Source: Flavobacteriaceae bacterium (GTDB taxonomy: Bacteria > Bacteroidota > Bacteroidia > Flavobacteriales > Flavobacteriaceae). From it: 64,000 bases of DNA. The notes beneath the pieces were generated by a model. The model worked only from the letters and a program-made list of their open reading frames with translations. It was not told the origin of the DNA and made no database searches. Shown here piece by piece: positions 1 through 8,028 of this stretch (position 1 is its first letter; each line of letters starts with the position of its first letter). The translations under genes and the position numbers were made by a program. The stretch spans positions 1 through 64,000 of the forward strand of contig JABDMU010000031.1 of assembly GCA_013001285.1 (NCBI GenBank), written 5' to 3'.

Positions 1-60
1 ATACCAATTAATAAACAGACTAGAAAATAGGTTTTCATTTTTGAAATCATAGAGAATGGA

Positions 61-678
61 TTAATAAGGTAATGCTTCATAGGTTTGTCCCTGAATAAGG
101 CTAAAAGGATTAGCTGAAGTATTACTAAAAGTTATTGGATATGACATATAAGGTGCTTCAAAACCACCTCTTGAGGCTACAAAATGCAAATGTGGATATC
201 CAGCTTCACCTGAAGCACCACTATACCCAATAGGATCGCCTTTTTCTACAAATTGTCCTTGTTCTACTATTGAACCATTATTTGTTAGGTGGTGGTATTG
301 CAAAAAATAACCATCTTCATCACGCAAGACTACAATGTTATTTGGTAATTCATAATCGAGGCCAGATTCTTCCACAAACATGATAGTTCCCTTCCTGGAG
401 GCGGTAACCAAGGTGCCAACATTCATGTTAATGTCAATGGCAAATTGATCGGGCAACCCTTCTATATGCGGTGTTCCGCTACAATGACTCAAACCAATCG
501 AATAACTTTGACCTACGGGATAGGGCAGAACATGTTTTGAAGTTTCCCAATTTGGATAAGCAGCACCTTCACAACCATTAGCTATTTGATTTCCTCCAAC
601 ATTATCACTTACAAAACCATCTTTTTTTGTGCAAGACCATATGGTCATTAAGATCATTATTAAAAATATCTTTTTCAT
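61..678 (-). CDS. M23 (LytM-like) peptidase-family lipoprotein
   Basis: Predicted cell-envelope lipoprotein of 205 aa with a zinc metallopeptidase M23 fold, the family that cuts peptidoglycan cross-links or serves as a non-catalytic scaffold. The N-terminus is a lipoprotein signal ending at Cys16. The M23 core spans about residues 70-170: His71, Asp82 in 'FAIDIN', the 'YHHL' strand and the diagnostic His163-Leu-His165. The usual His four residues before the Asp is Gln78, so His71 would have to act as ligand, as in the 'QYAxDF' subgroup. Its start lies 3 nt beyond the stop of the upstream gene at 682-1974, so the two are probably co-transcribed. Whether it is catalytically active is uncertain. 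Confidence 0.85.
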   Translation of the reverse strand: MKKIFLIMILMTIWSCTKKDGFVSDNVGGNQIANGCEGAAYPNWETSKHVLPYPVGQSYSIGLSHCSGTPHIEGLPDQFAIDINMNVGTLVTASRKGTIMFVEESGLDYELPNNIVVLRDEDGYFLQYHHLTNNGSIVEQGQFVEKGDPIGYSGASGEAGYPHLHFVASRGGFEAPYMSYPITFSNTSANPFSLIQGQTYEALPY

Positions 679-681
679 AGT

Positions 682-1974
682 TTACTTGGTATAATTGAAT
701 TTCATGACGTCAACAGATCCATCATCATTATGCATATCGACATACACGTTCATTTCATTTGCACTGATTTTTTCGAAAACCATACCTTCAAATACAACCT
801 TATTTGGAGTGATCTCCTTCAGTGGGAAATCGACGGTTTCGTCTTTAGTTTCCCATCCTTTTAGGTCGTTATTGAAATGTTTAAGTTGCAATATAAGGGT
901 GTTATTAACTTCTCGAATGATCTCGATTTCATAAAATACCACTTCACCATCTTTGATCAGTTTAAAAGTAGCCATCATACTACCACCACTAGGTTTACTC
1001 CAGTTTTCTTCTACATTGCCTCCAAAAGCCTTGCCCTTCCAATTCCCCGCTATCCAAGCTATATGTTCTAATTTAGGCTCTAAGGGCTTATTAGGGTCTA
1101 CTTCTTCAATAGGTCCGCCTTCGCCAACCACTGCAAGTTTCGTACCTGAGGAATTCACAGCCAAACGCGTGATGTTCGAGATATTATAATTTTCTAACGA
1201 TGCCACTTCAATCCAATCGTAGTCAACTCCTGGCTTATATTTGTACAAGACACCTTCATGCCCCATTAATATGTTGCCATCTGGAGTCCAGCACATATCT
1301 TCAGATTTTCCTAAGGTGCCCATTATTCCTTTTGTCTGTCCAGAAATTGGATTAACAGATTTGATCTCCCAAGCATTATCATCCTCCTTCGAAATATAAC
1401 TAACCAGTTCAGTATTTGGAATTTTATGTAGCGATCTGCCTATCATTTTCTGGAGTTTATAACTTTTTTGCTCCTTTAAATAAGTTGCATACAAAGAGAG
1501 TCCGCCATCTTCCAATACAGACGACATCAAGATGTCGTTCTTGTACCACACATGATAACCAATGATGATATCATCAATGAGCACCATTGATTCACCATTT
1601 GATAAATTGTATTTATATAGTTTCTGATCACCATTTTTCTCTAATCGAATGGCAGAAACTGCATTTTCATTAGGAATTTTTAAAGGAGAGTATTCACTTC
1701 CTTCAGTATAATTGATCCAAATTTTGGAGTCGTATTTAAGATTATATCGAGCGATATCTGTTTGCCCTTTGCGTGTAGAAGCAAATAAAATGGTATGATC
1801 ATCTAAAAACGAAGGTTGATTGTCATAACCTTCATTCTGACTTATATTTTTAAAATTTGAAAGTTCAAAATCTGAAGTCGTGGTATTTAGGTCAAATAGA
1901 AATACTTCAGTATTAGGCTGTGCATACCCAATTATTCCTGTGAAAAGGATAATATATAGACTGCGTTTTGACAT
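682..1974 (-). CDS. Secreted beta-propeller protein with C-terminal DUF6265 domain
   Basis: 430 aa. Residues 1-19 form a Sec signal peptide ending 'GYAQ'. Residues about 25-285 show repeated short beta-strand blocks of the TolB/PD40 (WD40-like) type, for example 'DNQPSFLDDHTILFASTRKG'. Residues about 303-428 match the DUF6265 lipocalin-like pattern ('WIAGNWKGK', 'GGSMMATFKLIKDGEVVFYE'). Substrate and role are unknown. It is the first gene of a two-gene unit with the M23 lipoprotein. The N-terminal propeller joined to DUF6265 is an unusual pairing. The domain calls are family recognition from sequence; I infer a periplasmic location. Confidence 0.8.
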   Translation of the reverse strand: MSKRSLYIILFTGIIGYAQPNTEVFLFDLNTTTSDFELSNFKNISQNEGYDNQPSFLDDHTILFASTRKGQTDIARYNLKYDSKIWINYTEGSEYSPLKIPNENAVSAIRLEKNGDQKLYKYNLSNGESMVLIDDIIIGYHVWYKNDILMSSVLEDGGLSLYATYLKEQKSYKLQKMIGRSLHKIPNTELVSYISKEDDNAWEIKSVNPISGQTKGIMGTLGKSEDMCWTPDGNILMGHEGVLYKYKPGVDYDWIEVASLENYNISNITRLAVNSSGTKLAVVGEGGPIEEVDPNKPLEPKLEHIAWIAGNWKGKAFGGNVEENWSKPSGGSMMATFKLIKDGEVVFYEIEIIREVNNTLILQLKHFNNDLKGWETKDETVDFPLKEITPNKVVFEGMVFEKISANEMNVYVDMHNDDGSVDVMKFNYTK

Positions 1975-2248
1975 AGGAAACTGTATTTAGTTATAAAGAT
2001 AAGGAATCAATATCAGTTCTTTTTAATATCAGATTCAATTGCCCTAAAACAAGCGCTATAATTTTATAAAACTTATCATTTTAAGAACTTAAGTATTTAA
2101 ATAAAACCGCGTTCCTTATCGATTATTATGACAAAAGGGAACCATTGAACGAAAATTCATACTGTTCATGGAGCTCTAAATATTATTAAAAGTGAATTTG
2201 TAGACATTAGCGCTACCCTTTTATCTATTATAATAAAACTTAACCTCT

Positions 2249-4924
2249 ATGAAAACAACTACCCTCTTTTTGAGACTAGGCCTTGCGCTGAGTTTTTGTT
2301 TTTCAAATTTTACATATTTACATGCAGCTAACAATGGCAATGAGCCAGTGTTGACTGATGCTTCTAAGTTACCTTCATCTGCTGATTTCGATGGTGTGGA
2401 TGATTACGTCAGTAGAAATCCTTTTTTGGGAGGTAAATCTAACGTTACCGTGATGACTTGGATTAAATTAGATGGCAGTTTTAATGGTGGAGATGTCATC
2501 GGACAAGCTAATTTCAGATTATTTATCGATGCGAACAATAGATTAAAAGCATATATTAAAACTGATGATATTGACGGCATCAATAGTCTGCAAACTCCAG
2601 AAGAAAATGCGCCGGAATTAACAACTGAAAAATGGAACCATATTGCATTAAGCTATAATGGATCTAGAGGAGAAATTATCATGTACCTCAATGGTAAAGT
2701 TGTATGGTGTAATAACGGACTCTCAGGTGGTAAACTCAATAGCTTACCGGAGTGGAATTCAAATCATGATTTTGAAATAGGAAGAAATTCTGAAAATGAT
2801 AATAATTACTTCGAAGGCGATATTTACGAATGTCGTGTTTACAATAAGACCTTATCTGAATCTCAAATTGGACAGCAAATTTTTCAGGAAATTGAAAATA
2901 ACAATGGTGCCGTTAGGGGTACTGTAATTCCGAAGGATATAGATGACTTGCAGTGGAGCGATTTAGAATTATATTATAAAATGGATGCGGTTAGTGCTGG
3001 AATGACCACTGACTATTCAAATAGTGGGATTGATGGTGCTTTGTTCAATATGACCACAGTTCAAGATAGAACGGCTCCTATGCCTTATATTACGGTGAGT
3101 AGTGGTGGTGGAAACGATAAATGGACCCATAAAAACAATTGGTTGCATGGTGATGTTTGGAATGTTATGAATGAACATTCTGATTATGCAATTATTGTGG
3201 TCTCACGCGATTTGACTACAAGTGTAAATCACAAAACTGCCGGGCTAATTATTGAAAGTGGAAACACATTAGAAGTAACAGACGATTCTGGTATATATAA
3301 TTCCTGGTATTTAAAACTCGATGGTGTCCTTGATTTACAAGGGGAATCACAATTGATTCAAACAGAGCTTAGTGAACTAGATCCTGCATCTTCTGGCAGA
3401 TTAGAACGTGATCAACAAGGTACAGCAGATCAGTACACCTATAATTATTGGTCATCTCCAGTAAGTAAATTGAACGCTACCATAAATAATATTGGTTATA
3501 CTGCGAAAGATGTGCTCTTTGATGGTACTCAAAAAGTCAATTTTTTAACAACAGGGTATGACGGAATGAATACAAATCCAGTAAGTATTGCCGATTATTG
3601 GATTTGGAAATTTGCTAATAAATTAGATGATGATTATTCGTCTTGGCAACATGTTCGAAGTACAGGAACTATAGAAGCAGGAGAGGGCTTTACAATGAAA
3701 GGCCCAGGCTCTGGTTCAATTTCAGAAGAACAAAACTATGTATTTGTCGGAAAACCAAATAATGGCAATATAAATTTAACAATCAATGGGGGCAATGATT
3801 ATTTAGTCGGTAATCCTTATCCATCTGCAATTGATGCACATCAATTTATACTAGACAATGCTCCATTAAATAATGGCGACGGTGCAACAACCGGAACTTT
3901 ATATTTTTGGGAGCATTGGGGTGGTGGATCTCACAATTTGACAGATTATCTGGGAGGTTATGCCATTTATAACTTATCAGGTGGAACTCCAGCAGCTTCT
4001 TTCGGTACAAATGATGCTAATTTAGGTACAGGAGGAAAGCCTACCAAGAGACCAGGACGATATATCCCAGTGAGTCAAGGTTTCTTTGTTGTCGGACAAA
4101 CCGATGGCACTATTAATTTCAATAATAGCCAACGTGTCTTTCAAAAAGAAGCTGTGAGTTCCGTATTTATGGAAGCTAATCCTGAAAATGGAGAAAACTT
4201 TATACCTGGACGAAATTTTGATGATGGATCTGAAACTAGTGAAGATACAAGACCAAAATTAAGAATCGGATTAAACTCCATCAATGAAATTCACAGACAG
4301 TTATTAGTTACTGTTGATCCCAATGCGACAGAAGGTGCTGACTGGGGTTATGATGGCGTTTTATATGAAACTCAAATGGATGACATGTATTGGATGATAG
4401 ATAATGAAAAATACGTGATCCAAGGCACAAATAACATCAATGGTCAAACCGTACTCCCTCTAGGAATCCATACTCAGAATGATGGGCTTAACAGCATAAT
4501 GATCGATGAACTTGAACAGGTTGATGAAACTCTCGATATATATATTCATGACAAAGCATTGAACATTTATCATGACCTTAGAATAAGTGAATATACTGTG
4601 TTTTTAACAGCCGGTTCTTATTTAGATCGTTTTGAGATCACCTTTGGAGAACAGGAAACTTTAGGGAATTCAGAAAATGAACTTGAACTTTTTGATGTTC
4701 ATTATTCTAATAAAATCGAAAGTATTGTGATCACAAATCCAACCAACAAAAAAATTGATGGTCTGTCAATGATCAATATCTTAGGTCAATCGGTTTTCTC
4801 ATCCATCAACATTGAAGAAAAAAATTATTCAGAATATAGGGTGTCTGGACTTAGTACTGGAACGTATATAATTAAAGTCAAAACACCACAAGGAACCATC
4901 TCAAAGAAGGTTCTTGTAAAGTAA
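2249..4924 (+). CDS. LamG-domain T9SS-secreted surface protein
   Basis: 891 aa, secreted. A signal peptide of about 26 residues ends near 'LHAA'. A laminin-G/concanavalin-like domain covers about residues 43-205 ('FDGVDDYVSR', 'NHIALSYNG', 'MYLNGKVV', 'FEGDIYECRVYNKTLS'). A long central region has no domain I can name; it contains 'YWSSPVSKL' and 'YLVGNPYPSAIDA' motifs that recur in Bacteroidota surface proteins. The last roughly 75 residues are a type A T9SS sorting domain ('GLSMINILGQSVF', 'LSTGTYIIKVKT', 'KKVLVK'). It is transcribed alone and ends at a strong hairpin. The LamG domain suggests glycan binding; the ligand is unknown. Confidence 0.9.
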   Translation: MKTTTLFLRLGLALSFCFSNFTYLHAANNGNEPVLTDASKLPSSADFDGVDDYVSRNPFLGGKSNVTVMTWIKLDGSFNGGDVIGQANFRLFIDANNRLKAYIKTDDIDGINSLQTPEENAPELTTEKWNHIALSYNGSRGEIIMYLNGKVVWCNNGLSGGKLNSLPEWNSNHDFEIGRNSENDNNYFEGDIYECRVYNKTLSESQIGQQIFQEIENNNGAVRGTVIPKDIDDLQWSDLELYYKMDAVSAGMTTDYSNSGIDGALFNMTTVQDRTAPMPYITVSSGGGNDKWTHKNNWLHGDVWNVMNEHSDYAIIVVSRDLTTSVNHKTAGLIIESGNTLEVTDDSGIYNSWYLKLDGVLDLQGESQLIQTELSELDPASSGRLERDQQGTADQYTYNYWSSPVSKLNATINNIGYTAKDVLFDGTQKVNFLTTGYDGMNTNPVSIADYWIWKFANKLDDDYSSWQHVRSTGTIEAGEGFTMKGPGSGSISEEQNYVFVGKPNNGNINLTINGGNDYLVGNPYPSAIDAHQFILDNAPLNNGDGATTGTLYFWEHWGGGSHNLTDYLGGYAIYNLSGGTPAASFGTNDANLGTGGKPTKRPGRYIPVSQGFFVVGQTDGTINFNNSQRVFQKEAVSSVFMEANPENGENFIPGRNFDDGSETSEDTRPKLRIGLNSINEIHRQLLVTVDPNATEGADWGYDGVLYETQMDDMYWMIDNEKYVIQGTNNINGQTVLPLGIHTQNDGLNSIMIDELEQVDETLDIYIHDKALNIYHDLRISEYTVFLTAGSYLDRFEITFGEQETLGNSENELELFDVHYSNKIESIVITNPTNKKIDGLSMINILGQSVFSSINIEEKNYSEYRVSGLSTGTYIIKVKTPQGTISKKVLVK

Positions 4925-4951
4925 ACTTAAAGGGGTCGTTAAGTTTTATTA

Positions 4952-4985
4952 AAAAAGCCATTTTCTTAATTGAAAATGGCTTTTT
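4952..4985. terminator. Bidirectional rho-independent terminator
   Basis: Perfect 14-bp stem, AAAAAGCCATTTTC at 4952-4965 and its complement at 4972-4985, with a 6-nt loop and A/T tracts on both sides. It lies between the convergent LamG gene (ends 4924) and fadE (ends 5010) and can serve both. Confidence 0.9.
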
Positions 4986-5009
4986 GTTTCCACTAAACTT
5001 CTTATACTG

Positions 5010-6812
5010 TTAGAAGCAATATTTATTTTCAGCCTTAACTTTTTCGGCGATGACCTTTCTGAGATCAACGATATCTGGATAATTCACATATTTTGTAAAT
5101 CGTTTAAGTCCCATAAGCATCATACGTTGTTCATCACCTTCGGCAAATGAGATAATGGCTTCTTTACCATTCTTTTCAACGATCTCTACAGCATGATACA
5201 GATATAATTTTGCCATGGCAATCTGGCCTTCTTGAGCATCTTCTCCAAATCGTTTCGCGTTTTTTTCAGCTCTTAATACTGCAGATTCGGCTAAATAGAT
5301 CTCTATAAGAATATCACTTGCAGCAATTAACAATTGCTGATGTTCTTCCAACTGTGGACCATATTTTTGAACTGCTGCACCAGCAACCATTAAAAACACC
5401 TTTTTCAATTTAGCGATCATGGTTTTCTCTTCTGAGAATAATTCAGAAAAATCTGGAGTATCAAATGAAGGAATGCCCATAAGTTCTTCCTGGACTTTCA
5501 TGGCCGGACCAAGAAGGTCGACATGACCTTTCATAGCCTTTTTTACCAACATGCCAACGGAGAGCATTCGGTTAATTTCGTTAGTGCCTTCATAGATACG
5601 CGCAATTCTTGCATCACGCCAAGCGGCTTCCATGGGTGTCTCTTCCGAGAAGCCCATTCCACCAAAAATTTGGATACCTTCGTCGGCACAATTCTGAACA
5701 TCTTCAGAAACAGCAACCTTTAAAATAGAACATTCAATAGCATATTCTTCAACACCTTTTAATTCTGCTTCTTGGTGCGAATTACCCGAAGCTTGTCTCA
5801 AGGCAATCCGATCTTCAATATTTTTAGCAGCGCGATAACTCGCCGATTCACCAGCATATAGGCTTGTTGCCATTTCGGCAATTTTAACCTTGATTGCACC
5901 AAAATCAGAAATACGAGTCTTAAACTGTTTTCTTTCATTAGCATACTGAACACCAAGTGTTGTAATACGTCTTTGAGAATCTAAACAGGCAGCGGCCAAT
6001 TTAATTCGGCCAACATTTAAGGCATTCATTGCAATTTTGAATCCGTTACCACGTTCAGAGAGCATATTTTCAACCGGTACAACAGTATCATTAAAGAATA
6101 CCTGTCGTGTTGAAGAGGCTCGGATACCCAGTTTATGTTCTTCTTCACCTAAAGTGATGCCATTCTCAGGGTTATTTTCAACGATAAATCCTGTGATATT
6201 CTTATCATCCTCGATTCTAGCAAAAACTATAAATAACTTGCAAAATCCAGCGTTTGAGATCCACATTTTTTGTCCATTGATCTTATAGCTTTTTCCATCC
6301 TCTGAAAGTACAGCAGTCGTTTTGCCAGAATTGGCATCACTTCCTGCACCCGGCTCAGTGAGACAGTAGGCTCCAAACCATTCTCCTGTAGCTAATTTCG
6401 GAACATACTTTAATTTTTGTTCTTCAGTACCATAAAGGGTTATCGGCATGGTACCAATTCCAGTGTGTGCACCAAAAGCTGTACTAAATGATCCCGTACC
6501 GCTTGATATATATTCACATACGATCATTGTAGAAACAAAACCCATTCCTAATCCACCGTATTCCTCAGGTACTGCCACACCTAAGAAGCCCATTTCTCCA
6601 GCTTTGGTCATGACTTCTTCAGTTAAAGCGAAGTCTTTTGCTTCAAAGCGATCACGTTTCGCAATGATCTCACGGTCGTTGAATTCAATCACCGAGTCAC
6701 GCATCATTTGTTGTTCTTCATCAAAATCTTCAGGCGTGAATACATCCTCACAATTCGATTCTTTTACTAGGAATTGACCACCTCGTAAAATGTCTTTTTC
6801 AATTGTTTCCAT
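5010..6812 (-). CDS. fadE: Acyl-CoA dehydrogenase (FadE type)
   Basis: FAD-dependent acyl-CoA dehydrogenase, first oxidation step of beta-oxidation. At 600 aa it is longer than the roughly 380-aa short-chain type and matches the roughly 600-aa Bacillus FadE size. N-terminal helical domain about 30-145; beta domain with 'YCLTEPGAGSDA' (about 149-160) and 'WISNAG'; C-terminal helical domain with 'QIFGGMGFSEETPMEAAWRDARI'; catalytic-base motif 'YEGTNEINR' near 410, then a roughly 170-residue extension. It is the last gene of the MarR-fadN-fadA-fadE unit, 22 nt after fadA, and ends at the 4952-4985 terminator. Electrons probably pass to ETF, which is not encoded in this window. Confidence 0.93.
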   Translation of the reverse strand: METIEKDILRGGQFLVKESNCEDVFTPEDFDEEQQMMRDSVIEFNDREIIAKRDRFEAKDFALTEEVMTKAGEMGFLGVAVPEEYGGLGMGFVSTMIVCEYISSGTGSFSTAFGAHTGIGTMPITLYGTEEQKLKYVPKLATGEWFGAYCLTEPGAGSDANSGKTTAVLSEDGKSYKINGQKMWISNAGFCKLFIVFARIEDDKNITGFIVENNPENGITLGEEEHKLGIRASSTRQVFFNDTVVPVENMLSERGNGFKIAMNALNVGRIKLAAACLDSQRRITTLGVQYANERKQFKTRISDFGAIKVKIAEMATSLYAGESASYRAAKNIEDRIALRQASGNSHQEAELKGVEEYAIECSILKVAVSEDVQNCADEGIQIFGGMGFSEETPMEAAWRDARIARIYEGTNEINRMLSVGMLVKKAMKGHVDLLGPAMKVQEELMGIPSFDTPDFSELFSEEKTMIAKLKKVFLMVAGAAVQKYGPQLEEHQQLLIAASDILIEIYLAESAVLRAEKNAKRFGEDAQEGQIAMAKLYLYHAVEIVEKNGKEAIISFAEGDEQRMMLMGLKRFTKYVNYPDIVDLRKVIAEKVKAENKYCF

Positions 6813-6834
6813 TATATATTGTATTATTTTTTTA

Positions 6835-8025
6835 TTAGTTTAAAAATTCAAATATTCCAGCGGCACCTTGACCAGTACCCACACACATGGTTACCATACC
6901 ATATTTTCCTTTCATATTTTGTTTTCGCATTTCATCAAATAATTGCACCGACAATTTAGCACCTGTGCATCCTAATGGATGACCTAAAGCAATTGCGCCA
7001 CCATTGACATTTACGATATTTGAATCAAGATCCAATTCTCTAATCACGGCTAATGACTGGGATGCGAAGGCCTCGTTCAATTCGATTAATGAAATATCAT
7101 CTTGTTTTAAATCGGCCTGCTTAAGTACCTTTGGAACAGCTGCAACTGGGCCAATCCCCATAATACGTGGTTCTACTCCTGCCGCAGCATAATTGACCAG
7201 TCTTGCAATTGGTTCTAAATTGAGTTCTTTTACAAGGTCTTCACTCATCACCAAAACAAATGCTGCGCCATCACTCATTTGTGAAGAGTTTCCAGCAGTT
7301 ACACTTCCTCCTGCCGCAAAAACAGGTCTTAATTTAGCTAAAGCTTCCAGGCTGGTACCTTTTCTTGGGCCTTCATCCTTGGTCACTGTATATGAGCGTT
7401 TTGCTTTTTTACCGTTTTCGTCAACGTAAGTTTGGTCAACTGTAATAGGAACAATTTGATCTTGAAATCTGTCTTCAGCTTGGGCGCGAAGAGCTTTCAT
7501 ATGAGAATGGTAGGCGAATTCATCTTGATCTTCCCTTGAAACATTGAATTCATTAGCTACGGCTTCGGCTGTATTTCCCATACCCCAATAGTAGTCTTCA
7601 TGTCCAGAACTAATGACATCATAATTAAGATCGGTTTTGTAACCTGTCATAGGTACCGCACTCATACTTTCGGCACCACCTGCTATGATGCAGTCGGCCA
7701 TTCCTGCTTGAATTTTGGCAGTAGCAATTCCAATTGTTTCAATACCTGAAGAACAAAATCTGTTGACCGTTACACCAGGAACATCAACGATATCTAATCC
7801 CATTAAAGAAATCAATCGGGCCATATTCAGACCTTGTGATCCTTCTGGCATGGCGTTTCCTACGATCACATCATCAATACGAGTTTTTTCAAGCTGAGGT
7901 AATTCCTTCATCATGTGTGCTATGGTCTCCGCAGCCAATTCATCTGTTCTTTTGAATCGGAAAACCCCTTTTGGTGCTTTTCCTACTGCAGTTCTATATG
8001 CTTTTACTATATATGCTGTTTTCAT
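6835..8025 (-). CDS. fadA: Acetyl-CoA C-acyltransferase (3-ketoacyl-CoA thiolase)
   Basis: Thiolase of 396 aa, the usual length, that cleaves 3-ketoacyl-CoA to acetyl-CoA and a shortened acyl-CoA. The acyl-accepting Cys91 lies in 'NRFCSSGIETI'; the C-terminal 'GGAIALGHPLGCTG' carries the catalytic His, and 'MCVGTGQGAAG' carries the second Cys. It starts 3 nt after the fadN stop, which implies translational coupling. In the fad operon it follows fadN and precedes fadE, the same order as Bacillus fadN-fadA-fadE. Confidence 0.95.
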   Translation of the reverse strand: MKTAYIVKAYRTAVGKAPKGVFRFKRTDELAAETIAHMMKELPQLEKTRIDDVIVGNAMPEGSQGLNMARLISLMGLDIVDVPGVTVNRFCSSGIETIGIATAKIQAGMADCIIAGGAESMSAVPMTGYKTDLNYDVISSGHEDYYWGMGNTAEAVANEFNVSREDQDEFAYHSHMKALRAQAEDRFQDQIVPITVDQTYVDENGKKAKRSYTVTKDEGPRKGTSLEALAKLRPVFAAGGSVTAGNSSQMSDGAAFVLVMSEDLVKELNLEPIARLVNYAAAGVEPRIMGIGPVAAVPKVLKQADLKQDDISLIELNEAFASQSLAVIRELDLDSNIVNVNGGAIALGHPLGCTGAKLSVQLFDEMRKQNMKGKYGMVTMCVGTGQGAAGIFEFLN

Positions 8026-8028
8026 TGT

